64,000 bases of DNA, taken from NCBI GenBank assembly GCA_963854735.1, contig OY978108.1, positions 868,001 to 932,000 of the forward strand. Direction: 5' to 3'. Every line of letters starts with the position of its first letter. The first letter of the stretch is position 1. The notes under the pieces are model-generated. The model saw only the letters and a list, made by a program, of their open reading frames with translations. It searched no databases and was not told the DNA's origin. Shown here piece after piece: positions 53,823 to 64,000 of the stretch. Both the position numbers and the translations under genes were made by a program. This stretch comes from Marvania coccoides. Taxonomy: Eukaryota; Chlorophyta; Trebouxiophyceae; Chlorellales; Chlorellaceae.

Positions 53823-55561
53823 ATGGTCTCCTTGCCATGGGGCCGCAGGTGGAGCATCACGAGATCACCATCTCTGCACGCCCGGCGCTCTGGTGACGCC
53901 GTCCCAGCCAAGCCTCGACGCGATGTCCGCCGCTTCTTGTTCTTGGCGGCCGTCGCCGCGGTCGCGACGCTGGCGATGCCAAACTTCTGGCGGGCAGGGA
54001 AAACCCGGGCACTGCGCATCGCCGCCGAGGACGACGCCTTCGCCTCCCTGCCCCCCGCCCAGCGCTTCTCCCGCGGCACCCGTCCCGTAATCCGGTGGAC
54101 CAAGGGTGACGGCCTGGACGACAACGTCACCCGCGCCGCCATCGGCCAGGCCACTCGCCTGTTTGGGTCCCGCGTGGACTACTGCCTGCTCACCACGCCC
54201 GGGGTGTCTGCCGCCCGGGTGCGGCGCATCCTGAGCTGGTCAACGCAGCCGGTGGAGTGGCGGCCGGTCACGCTGGCCGACAACCCCCCACTGGCGGAGG
54301 CGCTGGCGGCCGCCAATTGCAGCGAAGACAAGGTAGGATATTGGTGGAAGTGGTTCCCGGAGCGGGTGCGCCCTGAAGCACCCGAGATGATCCTGGATGG
54401 CGACCAGGTGATCGTGGGCGAGCCCGGGTGGTTCGCAGACTTCGAGGTGGGTCGTGGGGCCCGGGTGTGGGTCAGCCAGGACGACCGCTGGGCAAGTTTT
54501 TCTATTAAATCGAATGTATATACGTATTGTGTGTGTATGTCAATCACAACCGATTATTTATTCCTTCCTCTTTTCCTCCCTTCTCCTTGTCTCGTCCCTT
54601 TCAGCCTGCCGACCAGATGTACGGCGATTACTTGCCGTACGTTGACCAGGACCTGCGCCTGTACTCGGGCCTCATCTCCCTGCCCCCCGGGCTGCGCTTC
54701 ATGGGCCTCATGCTGGAGATCCTCATGCTGCACCCCCTCAAGACGCCTCACGATGGCAGGACCGACATGGACGAGCAGGGGGTGGTGGCAGCGACGTTTC
54801 AGAAGTTCCGCCCCGACTTGGTGCCCCTCAACCAGTTCCCCTTCGCTCGCGCCTTCGAGGACCACTTGGACTACGGCCTGAAGGGGGACGAGGGCGCCGC
54901 CTGGGGGTACCACTTTGGGAATACCTTCAAGAGGGCCAACCCACACTTCGACAACCTCGTCGCCGTCGGGAAGGTGCTCCATCTGGATAAAGAGCCCGAT
55001 GCAACGGAGGCCACCACGTGGTTGCAAAACCTGGGGCAGTGGGGGGTGCCCGGGTGGGGGCTGGACGTTGCAGCAGCCGCGTCCATTGTCAACGTGGTGG
55101 CGCCGCGGTGTCGGCCGGGGGTGGAGGTACTGGAAATCGGGACCTCGCGGGGGCGGTTGTCGGCCCCGTTGGCGGCGATGGGGTGCGTGGTAACCACGGT
55201 GGATCGCCACGACCGCGGGGCAGCGCAGAACCTGGCGGGCCTGCCCGTGACGGTGGTGCGCGAGGGAATAGAGGAGGTACTGTTGCCGCAACCGACCCGG
55301 CGGTACCACCTGATTGTGGTGGACATGCATGGCAACGACCCCGGAACTTGGCGGCGGCTCGGGCCGCTGCTTCAGCAGGCGCTTGCGCCTGGGGGGGTGG
55401 CGGTGGTGAACAATGCTGCGCTGTTCAAGATCCCGGAGTGGGCGGAGGAGACGGGGGTGCGGGACTGGTTGGCCACTCTGGGCGAAGGGTGGCAGTGGAC
55501 TGTGCGCGAGGTGCCGCTGCCGGGGGTGGCCATCGTGGAGAAGACCAGGGAGGCAGAGTGA
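53823..55561 (+). CDS. Type II membrane fusion: glycosyltransferase-like + SAM methyltransferase
   Basis: Two exons, 53823-54491 and 54605-55561; 541 aa. The intron is GC-AG (CTGG|GCAAGT ... TTTCAG|CCT), phase 0. A basic N terminus precedes one anchor (about 38-54, FLFLAAVAAVATLAM). The middle (85-380) looks like a sugar-transferase fold with VIRWTKGDGLDDNVTRAA, ILDGDQVIVGEPGWFADF, VWVSQDDRWPADQMYGDYL and LRLYSGLISLPPGLRFMG; it is not a family I can name. The C-terminal third is a class I methyltransferase: VEVLEIGTSRGRLSAPLAAM (motif I), CVVTTVDRHDRGAAQNL, YHLIVVDMHGNDPGTWRRLG and LAPGGVAVVNN. Probable role: transfer and methylation of a wall or lipid sugar in the Golgi; inferred. Converges with the deoxyamino-sugar gene next door. 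Confidence 0.65.
54492..54604 (+). other. GC-AG intron in the GT-methyltransferase gene
   Basis: Donor CTGG|GCAAGT, acceptor CTTTCAG|CCT, 113 nt, phase 0. The GT inside GCAAGT gives the wrong phase. Confidence 0.75.
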
Positions 55562-56255
55562 ATGCGTGATGTGCGATCTTTTATTGATGGAACTTGCGAT
55601 TCAGCGGCTGTATGAAGAAAGTTCTCCACCATTCATTTCATTGACTTCTGACATGGACAATGACGGCAGAAACTGACTAGGATTCCTCTGATTTCCCCTC
55701 GTTTCTCGACTATTATCCTAGTTAAATATTGGGTATGCACCGATCCAAAGAAGTCACAGGAGTTGCTTAGCGGGCGCAGGGGCGCCTGCCTGCCCCTACC
55801 CCCTGTCGCCAAGCACAAGCCTGCGCTCGTTCTAATAATATGTATTCAATATTGTGCTATAACATTTTCACTCTTCACAGTAATTTTCATTAAAACATAA
55901 AAAAAAGAAAAAGTACCGGGGGTTCATAATAATATTATAATAAAATAATAATAATATAATAATGGTTAAATAATATAATAATAAAACAAAACCTATATTA
56001 TAGAAATAAACAACCGAATACAGAATGATGTGTCGTTAGACGATCCAAAATTATGATCAACAGAAGCCACCTGCCCACCGAAATTATTGAAAAATATAAA
56101 CAGAAATTTCATTTCATTTTTATTGGTAAAAGTTTCAGCTCATTTCAGCTTGGAAAATAATGAAAATATAAACATGGTGGGACAGGATTAGGGGAAAGCA
56201 AAACACGGAAAGAAAACCATAAAATCAGTTGCCTCGTCAACTAACGACCGCTCCC
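55562..56255. other. Convergent 3' flanks of the two sugar genes, AT-rich
   Basis: 694 bp with no gene. An ATA/TAA microsatellite-like run covers about 55926-55987. Confidence 0.55.
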
Positions 56256-58097
56256 TTACAATTTGCACCTGGGCTGCTGATGGCAGTGCCTCCTCTTTGG
56301 GAAGCTGAGAACCGCAGCAATCACGGCATCCACCTGCTCCGGCCGCAGGAAGGGGCAGATGGGGAGGGATAGCACGGTGTCTGCCAGCCGCTCGGTCATC
56401 GGAAAGCTGCCCCGTGGCGTGCCCAGGTCGGCGTAGGCCGCAGAGAGGTGGGGCGGGGTGGGGTAGTGCACCATGGTCTCCACCCCGCACGCCGCGAGGT
56501 GCGCGCGCAGGTCGTCCCGCTGCGCGCACTCCACCACAAATAGGTGCCACGACGGCTGCTGCTGTGGGGCCAGCGGCAGCGTCAGCCATCCCCCCTCCCC
56601 CGCCAGCGCCGCCAAGTACCGCGCCGCGGTGTGCGCCCGCGCCGCGTTCCAAGCGTCCAGGTGGGCCAGTTTGACGCGCAAGAAAGCAGCCTGCAGGGGG
56701 TCCATCCGCTCGTTGAACCCTCGCTCGTCGTTGGAGTAGCGCTCGCGTGACCCGTAGTTGCGCAGCGCCCGCAGGCGGTCCGCGAGGGCGGCGTCGTCGG
56801 TAACCACTGCGCCCGCCTCCCCCAGAGCGCCCAGGTTCTTGGAGGGGTAGAAAGAAAAGGCCGTGGCGCGGCACAGGGACCCCACGCGGCGACCGCTCCC
56901 CGCCGCCCGGGCGCCATGGCTCTGCGCCGCGTCCGCGAACAGCGACAGCCCCCGCCGGGTGGTGATCTCCTCCAGCGCCTCATAGTCAGCGGGCAGCCCG
57001 TACAAGTCCACCGCAAGGATGGATTTCGTGGCGGGGGTCACTGCTGCCTCCACACGCCGGGGGTCGATGTTGCGGGTGGTGGGGTGGGGCTCCACCAGCA
57101 CAGGGGTGGCCCCCGCGTGAGAAACCGCCAGCAGAGTTGCAATGTAGGTGTTTGCGGGCACAATGACCTCATCCCCCGGCCCCACGCCGGCGGCCAGCAG
57201 CAGCAGGTGCAGCGCCGCCAGCCCGCTGCCCACGCCCACGCAGTGGGCGGCGCCGCAGTAGGCCGCCCACTCCGCCTCAAAACCCACCACCTCCTCCCCC
57301 AGCACGTACCGCCCCGAGCGCAGCACGCGTTCGAAGGCGGCGTGCAGCGCGGGCGCCACCGCCGCCGCCGCCGCGCGCGTGTCCAGGAACGGAACGACGA
57401 CTGCTGCGCCCAGACATGCTGATTTGCGCCGTTCTTCCTCGCCTGCATCAGCCACCGCTTGCCTGAATTCCTCGTAGTCGTGGATGTACTCACTGGGGTC
57501 ATGCTCGGTGGAGCACAGCGCCAGCAGAGTGGAGTTGGGGTGGCGGTATGTGATGTCGGACCACACCAAGGCGTCCAAAACTAGAGTGGGACCACTAGGG
57601 CGCAGCAGCACCCCCTGGCGCGCGCGGCCGTCGTCCAGCTCAACCCAAACCTCCCCCGACATGCACTGCAGCGCCATGCGGGTGAGACGGTGCGCGTGCG
57701 CGCCCCGGGTGCCTCCTCCAGAGACAGAAACCACAAAGTAGCGGGCCGGCACGAAGGGCAGGTCGCTCGCGAAGTTGGCGAAGGTGATGCTGCCGCGTTC
57801 GGGGGCGGCGGGGTCGACGACGACGGGAAGCTGCAGCAGGGAGGCGCGGGCGACGCGCAGCCCAGGGGAAGTGGTCGGATTTCTTATGTCGACGGCAGGA
57901 GATCCCGCCTCCTCTGCAACCGGTGCGAGAGAGAGGTGGGAAGAGAATTGTGTTCAGAAGAAGAAAAAAAATGCAACTTGTAACTTGTAACAACAAGGGT
58001 TGAAGAGCTGCGAGAGGCGGTTTCAGCTAGCCATCAGCGGGGTCAGAACGGCTGGTGATGTCATCTTGGTGCACCCCGTCCACTCACCGGCGCTCAT
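56256..58097 (-). CDS. Fused sugar 3,4-ketoisomerase (FdtA/WxcM) and DegT aminotransferase (FdtB-like)
   Basis: Two exons: 58097..58088 (only 10 nt, MSA plus one base) and 57913..56256; 555 aa. Residues 1-160 form a WxcM/FdtA cupin: PERGSITFANFASDLPFVPA, GGTRGAHAHRLTRMALQCMS (His76 and His78 correspond to the catalytic HxH), GEVWVELDDGR, VLDALVWSDITY and HDPSEYIHDYEEF. From about 170 on is a complete DegT/DnrJ/EryC1/StrS aminotransferase: GSGLAALHLLLLAAGVGPGD, VIVPANTYIATLLAVSHAGA, LFADAAQSHGARA and the PLP lysine in FSFYPSKNLGALGE (near 362). In bacteria, separate FdtA/QdtA and FdtB/QdtB enzymes act in sequence to convert dTDP-4-keto-6-deoxyglucose to a 3-amino-3,6-dideoxyhexose; here they are one polypeptide. 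No targeting peptide seen, so cytosolic. Confidence 0.9.
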
Positions 58098-58554
58098 TCT
58101 AATTGATTTATTCCGTAATGATTGATTCAGACGAGTTGAATTAACCCACGCTCGCTAGCGGGGTGTGCGTGGCCTGGAACTACTGTAACTGTAACTGTTG
58201 ATTGCCTCCGGGGAAAGTAAATAGTGAATGCAATCTATGATTCATATTCAGGTGTAAAAAAAGGGCGTCTGCTCCCGTCCAGTTGCTCCACTTTATTCAA
58301 TTATCGCGCAATTTAATTTTCCTTGCCTCTGATTTACGATAGTAGCGTAGAGGAAATATGACACATGCATGGCGGGGAGTTTATTTTTTCCCTCCCTCAT
58401 TGCGCCGCCACGCTTGCTGCCTTTCAATAATTATAATTTAATAAATCCCCGTATTGTCATTTTTCCGCATCACCCACTTGGCCTGACTCTCTTGTTTCAG
58501 CGTGTTTTTTTTTTTTTTTGAAAGTTCGATTTTTAATCAATATATATATCTGCC
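58098..58554. promoter_or_regulatory. Divergent upstream region, FdtA-FdtB fusion and DDX47
   Basis: 457 bp with no gene. It includes a T run just before the DDX47 start (about 58505-58520). Confidence 0.5.
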
Positions 58555-60243
58555 ATGGCCAGACCAGCTCAGCTGTCAGAAGCAGAGCAAAAAAAATGCA
58601 TTGATTCATTTGAGGCGCTGGGCATCTGCACCCAGCTGGCAGAGGCCGCCGCCTCTTTAGGCTGGAAGACGCCCAGCGCCATCCAAGAACAGGCCATCCC
58701 CAACGTCCTCAAGGGTGTGTTCCAACTTGATGCGAGCTGCTTAATATCGACTACAGTATATATGAATGTCTGAGCACAGAAAACCGCCATTTAACCACCG
58801 CCATTGCAACATATTTTTCAACATCCTCACTCCGCTGCCGCCATTTTTAATACTAAACTATTGAACCCTCAAACGCAGGCCAAGACGTCATCGGGCTGGC
58901 GCAGACGGGGAGCGGCAAGACCGGCGCCTTCGCGCTGCCCATCCTGCAGGCTCTCCTGGACAAGCCTCGTGCCCTTTTTGCGCTGGTGCTGTCGCCCACC
59001 CGCGAGCTAGCCATTCAAATCGCGGAGCAGTTCGAGGCGCTGGGGGCTGGCATTGGGGTGAAGTGCGCGGTGCTGGTGGGGGGCATCGACATGATGGCGC
59101 AGGCCATTGCCCTCGCAAAGCGCCCCCACATCGTCGTCGGCACCCCCGGCCGGGTGGTGGACCACTTGACAAACACTAAAGGCTTTTCGCTAGGGGCGCT
59201 GCAGCACCTGGTGCTGGACGAGGCGGACCGCCTGCTGAACATGGATTTTGAGCAGGAGATCGATCAGATTCTGAAGGTCGTGCCCAAAGACCGCCGCACA
59301 CAGCTGTTCTCCGCCACAATGACCAACAAAGTGGCCAAGCTGCAGCGCGCCTGCCTGCGCAACCCCACCAAAGTGGAGGTGGCCGCCAAGTACTCCACCG
59401 TGGACACGCTACGGCAGCAGTACATGTTTGTACCGGCGAAATACAAGGACTGCTACTTGGCGTATGTGCTGACGGAGCTGGCGGGTTGCACAGGCATGAT
59501 CTTCACGCGCACCTGTGACTCCACCCGGCGGCTGGCGCTGATGCTGCGCAACCTGGGCTTCGGCGCGGTGCCCATCCACGGCCAGATGAGCCAGCCCAAG
59601 CGGTTGGCAGCGCTGAACAAGTTCAAGGCAGGGGAGCGGGCGCTGCTGGTGGGCACCGACGTGGCGTCCCGCGGGCTGGACATCCCTTCGGTAGACGTGG
59701 TGATCAACTACGACGTGCCCACCAACTCTAAAGACTACGTGCACAGGGTGGGGCGTACAGCCAGGGCGGGGCGCAGCGGCAGGGCGGTGACAATAGTGAC
59801 GCAGTGAGAAATGCATTAGTACTCTATTAGTATGAATAATAACATGCACTATTTTGGTTATTGAATCAACGCGTTTGAGCGAGTTATGATGCTTTTTTGG
59901 TGGTTTTGTGAACGAGCATTGTTGTTTTTCGATGCCGATGTATTTGCTCATTTGTTCCCCCGCTTCTTTCATTCTTTCTGCCAGGTACGACGTTGAGTTG
60001 GTGCAGAAGATCGAGGCGCTGGTGGGCGTGAAGCTGGAGTTGTATCCCTCTGAGCAGGAGTCGGTGCTGGTGCTGCTGGAGCGGGTGAACGACGCGCAGC
60101 GCATCGCCACCATGCAGATGAAGGAGAGCGACACGAAGAAGAAAGGAGGGGCGGGAGGGAAAAGAAAAGGGCCGGTGGACGACCAGGACGAGGATTTGCA
60201 GATGGGCAAGCCCAACCCTTTCAGGCGAAAAGGAGGAAAATAA
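58555..60243 (+). CDS. DDX47: DEAD-box RNA helicase DDX47/RRP3
   Basis: Three exons: 58555-58714, 58879-59803, 59985-60243, phases 1 and 2; 447 aa. The Q motif is [20 protein letters not shown], motif [12 protein letters not shown], Ia [32 protein letters not shown], then [39 protein letters not shown] and motif [35 protein letters not shown] and a Lys-rich C terminus are typical of DDX47/Rrp3. It is a nucleolar helicase needed for 18S rRNA processing. The second intron splits CA|G TAC immediately after motif VI. Confidence 0.95.
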
Positions 60244-60473
60244 ATAACTAGCTCCCCCCTAGGGGGGGAAAAGGCTGTATTTGATGTGTGTTTTATACTA
60301 TTTTGTTAACAAGTACTCATTCTTAACCTACTAAAATGTGGTAGAACAAAATAAAAGAATTTAAGAAACAATGTATACGACAGGAGGAGAAGAACGAAAC
60401 AAAATTTCGAGAGAATGCGGGGGGAGGGTGGGTACCACATGGAACGGCTGCCTGCCAAGACTTCTTTTCAAAA

Positions 60474-63400
60474 CTAAAACGCAAGAACGCGGTTCAACGG
60501 CGGGGATTCTGCCTGCAGAGAGGCGTCGTCGTCGCTCTGCTGCGGCGGCGGCGAGTGCTGCTGCTGTTCCTGCCGAGGGAGGCCCAGCAGGGGCCGCATC
60601 ATGCGCTGGTAGGCTCTCCTGGCGACTCCTTCCTCTGCACCCACCTTCTCCACAGCTTCCTCCGCTGCCGCCCCATCTTTGAACGCCAGCACCCAGTGCC
60701 CCTCCGCCATGCTCGTCTCCAAGGCCACCAGCTCAGCTCCCAGCGGGGCAGTGCTCAACAGGCGCAGCAGGACGGTAGTGGCTTGCCGTACGTTGACATG
60801 CAGCCACTGGGGGTGCGCAGCATCCACAGCAGGTGCCGCACCCATCAACGGCGCTATAGACACCACGGTGGCAAACCCCGAGGCAGGCACCGTGCTGGAG
60901 TCTTCAATGACAAGAGCAGGCGTAGCTGGCAGCGTTGTGAGCGCGTCGCTATGCAGCGCAGTCATTCCACGCATGCACAGCATCACGCTGCTGGACTCGT
61001 TTGCTTTGAACGAAACCCTGCACGGCATGGCGGCGTAGTCCGGCGTTGCAGTCACCAGGGAGCCCTCAACCAGCTCGGATTCGTTTGCAGGAGGAGGAGA
61101 AGGTGAAGGTGAAGGAGAAGCCGGTGGGGGCAATGGTGGCAGCAAAGGGGGCGCTGCAGGGACATCGCCGGTCTCCAACGCTGCCTTGGTCTGCAGCGCC
61201 GCCACACAACCCGCCACAGCCACAAAAGCCCGCTTGGCAGCCACAGAAAAGTTGCTGGCGGTCACAGCTGCAGCGGCGGCAGCGCCGGCTGCCTCTCCAC
61301 CCAGCTGCCAGTGCAGCTCGTGCACCAGAACCGTCTGCACCCAGGTCGCCGCTGCCATGTGCACGGACCCCGGTCCCGTGCGCAGCATTACCCCCCGCAC
61401 GGGGCTCCAGGCGGCATGAATCAAAGCGGGCACAGCGTCAGCCCACGGCCCATCCAAAGTGCCCGCAGCTGCTGCCGATCGCGCCGCCACCGCCGCTTGC
61501 AGCGCCTCTCCCCATTGCTCTGTGAGTTCCGCTGGGGATGACGACCCAGTAGACAGCAGGCGGTGGAGGGTCCAACCAATCACCGGCAGCACCAAAGGCG
61601 GCATCAGGTCCGATCGCAGAGCTGTCAAGAGCGCCGAAACGAGCTCTGTAAATTGTTCCTCGCCTCGCTGTGTGGACGAGGTGCTCGGCATAGAGTACGC
61701 GGTGGCATTTGGAGCAGAGGCGGTAGAAGCGGCGTCGGTGTAGTGCTGCAGTTCAGCAGTGATGCTGGGGTCTGAGTGAGGGGCGTAGCCTCGCAAGCTG
61801 CTGGAGGCGGACAGGGAAGGCTGCAGGTCGATGGTCTTGGTGACAGGGGGGGTGTTTCCCGCCGCTTCAACAGCTACATTGGGGGCTTCTGGGCTGTCGC
61901 TGCTGCCCCCTTCAGGGCTGCTGGCCAGGCCGTCGTCCTCTGCAGCAGGCGCCAGCGGGAAGCTGGAGGGCCCTGCGCCCGTGCTGCTGCTTTTGCGCGA
62001 GAACGCCGTTGCGTCTGCTGTGTCTGCTATGGTTGAATGCTCATAGCTGCTGGAAGGCCCTAGTGGCACGCCCTCAGTCTCATTCAACATCAGCACTCCA
62101 CCGTTTTGTGTTGCTGCCGCTTCATTCGACGCCGCTCGCTGCTCAACCGCCACCGCCGCTGCTTCTGCTGCCATTGAAGCTATCTCCGCAGCTGCGAGGC
62201 CGTTGGCTGAGGGTGGCGACGGCGAGGCTTCTCGCGTCAACACATCAAACAGCTGCTGCTGCCTGCGTTTCCGCCTGGGCAGCAGCCCCACCGCCTCTGC
62301 AGCTGCATCTGGCAGCGACCGCCGGCTCAGCACCGCAGCCACGACGCGCACCGCTGCCGCCGCCAGCTGCGCGTCGCTGCCGCACAGCATGCTCACTACG
62401 AGAGGCCGGCACCCTCCAGCTGGAATTCCAGCTAGAAAGTCTGAAGTGGACAGCGCTGCTGCTGCTGTTTCTGGTGCTGGCGTATCCCTCAATGACCCAG
62501 ACAGCGCCGCAGCTGCCTCCTTTATCTGCCCCCCCAGCGTGGCCGCCACCAGAAACGACGCCAGCTGCGGCTCAGTCACCGCGTAGAACGTGCGCTCCAG
62601 CGCGTACAGAGAGCACAGCGGACCCACTCGCGGCAGCGATACTACTACCGGCTTCTCAAAAGACGGATTATCCGCGCTTGCAGACAGGTTGGCGGCTGCT
62701 AGCGCAGCAGCGGCGCCGGACGCAGCCTCCTCATCGATACTACTAATGAGAGGGCCCAGAAGAATTGGGCGCACCAGGTAGTCAAACAGATTGCGCAGCA
62801 TTAACGCGCTTATCTGCGGCACCCCAGCCAGCAGCACGTCATTGCAGTACGACACGATGTCCTCAATCTCCGCTAAACTCGATTCCAGCGATGCCGCCAT
62901 TCGCGGCGCTGCAGAGTCCCAGGAGCTCAGCAGCCGGTCCAGCTCGACGCAGCGCTGCGCGGCGTACCGCGCCAGGTGCTCGAAGAAACCGGAGGCAGGC
63001 GGGGAGGCCAGAAAGTCACGCAGCGAAGGCAGTGGAATTCCAAAGATGTTCAACGCCAGAGTTTTCACTGCAGCCCGCACCATGCCGTCCCTGTGGCCCA
63101 GGAATTTGACAGCTTCGGTGAACAAGGGGAAGGTGGCGGGCAGGGGCACGCTGGCTGTGTGGGGGGTGACGTTTGCGGAGGAGGCAGGCGGGGCGGTCTT
63201 TGCGGCCGCGGAGTGGAAGAAGAACTGCACTGTGGATTCATTGAGGCGCATGGACACGGTTTTCAGCAGGTTGACGTAGTATCCCAGCACCTCGTCGTCT
63301 TCAAAGTCGAAGCGCAGCGCCGCAATGTTGTTTATGTGGTCGTTGCTGAACAGGTAGAACACAGTCTGCTGGTTGCGGATGTTCTGAATCAAGATGCTGA

Positions 63401-63799
63401 GCGTCTGCAGGGGCGGGCGTTGAGTTTGGGGGGTAAGAAATTAATGGACTGTTGAAAGAGTCGATGAAATAAACATTAGAGCTGCGGCGGTGGAATTCGT
63501 TGTTTCCTCACCTGCAGCACTTGTACTGCGACCACGCCGTGCCTGGCGCTGCGCTGCAGCAGGATCTGGTGGAAGTGACCCAGGAGATTCTCGGTGAGGA
63601 AGTATTCAACCAGCGAGGCGTCGTGCTGGTCGCCCCATACCGTGAGCTCTCCGATCGATCGCAGGGCCTCCACCACGGTGTCCCGGTTGCTGTCGGTGAG
63701 CACCTCATTGCGTAGTAAAATTGAGTGGAGATGGCGAAGCTCCTCGATGGAGAAACGATCGCGAGCAGGAGCGAATAATCCCTGCCAAAATGAAGACAT
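60474..63799 (-). CDS. CLEC16A / GOP-1 / TT9 family protein (FPL domain)
   Basis: Two exons, 63799..63512 and 63404..60474, phase 0; 1072 aa. The N-terminal FPL domain is diagnostic: IEELRHLHSILLRNEVLTDS, VEALRSIGELTVWGDQHDAS LVEYFL, LQTLSILIQNIRNQQTVFYL and FSNDHINNIAALRFDFEDDE VLGYYVNLLKTVS, all aligning with animal CLEC16A and Arabidopsis TRANSPARENT TESTA 9. A second conserved block sits at about 190-230 (FLGHRDGMVRAAVKTLALNI). The C-terminal half is largely low complexity (Ala, Ser, Pro). Family members act in endosome-to-lysosome/vacuole traffic and autophagy. The 107-nt intron falls between LQ and TL. Confidence 0.93.
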
Positions 63800-64000
63800 T
63801 ATTCAAATTAAGTTGAGTTTAAACGAGGGATCGGGGCGCGATTCATCACGCCCATGTTGTTTGACCACCGAATTCCATCGTAAATCAAAATACAAACAGC
63901 CCTTATGCACATTCCGCTGCTCCTACTGAAGAAAAGTCAAAATTGCTCCCTGCACAAATTTTAGCACTCTAGCGTTTACAATTTACACCATCAGGTCTCT
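63800..64000. promoter_or_regulatory. Upstream of CLEC16A homologue, to window edge
   Basis: 201 bp, no gene recognised; likely 5' UTR and promoter of the minus-strand gene. Confidence 0.4.

Noticed and set aside
1..64000. tRNA genes, CRISPR arrays, transposons, prokaryotic operons
   Set aside because: None supported: no tRNA-like T-arm sequences, no regular spacer arrays, no transposase or reverse-transcriptase motifs; the genome is eukaryotic with introns.

Overview
This window is nuclear DNA of a green alga. Genes are split by short spliceosomal introns (mostly 70-200 nt), exons are GC-rich and intergenic DNA is AT-rich. The gene content is plastid- and plant-like: FLU, divinyl-protochlorophyllide reductase, a lumenal FKBP, a lumenal DUF1499 protein, a DUF1995 protein, plant-type tail-anchored TOM20, a WNK kinase and a PPR-SMR-cyclin protein. 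The PPR-SMR-cyclin architecture is known from green algae, and several 3' flanks carry UGUAA, the usual chlorophyte polyadenylation signal. The species cannot be named from the sequence. I modelled 31 intact or edge-cut protein genes plus one doubtful fragment, with 46 introns; exon phases were checked by hand and close in every full model.

Layout. 1-3.7 kb: a secreted C39-like cysteine peptidase running off the left edge and a broken proline-rich/RCC1 fragment. 3.7-12 kb: WNK kinase, mitoribosomal mL41, lumenal FKBP, COX10. 12-22.5 kb: eIF3f, HAD pyrimidine nucleotidase, mTERF, FLU, ribosomal uL1, exosome CSL4, ALG13, TOM20. 22.5-24.2 kb: gene-free. 24-33.8 kb: PPR-SMR-cyclin, rhomboid protease, ecdysoneless, type II glycosyltransferase. 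34-44.4 kb: MBOAT acyltransferase, DUF1499, two neighbouring AC19/Rpb11-type genes, TPR-ankyrin-MYND, HMG-box-like. 44.9-51 kb: amino-acid permease with a huge C-terminal tail, DVR, DUF1995, then a palindromic minisatellite. 51-58.1 kb: GTPBP1-like GTPase, a glycosyltransferase-like/methyltransferase fusion, and a fused sugar ketoisomerase-aminotransferase. 58.5-64 kb: DDX47/RRP3 helicase and CLEC16A homologue.

Most neighbours are unrelated housekeeping genes, as expected for a nuclear chromosome. The exception is 53.8-58.1 kb: two convergent genes whose products look like a deoxyamino-sugar biosynthesis enzyme (3,4-ketoisomerase fused to a DegT/FdtB-like aminotransferase) and a sugar transferase/methyltransferase fusion. 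Both have the look of genes of bacterial ancestry that acquired introns. A second general feature is the number of GC-AG introns: four of 46, all with AG|GCAAG or GG|GCAAG donors, each required by reading phase.
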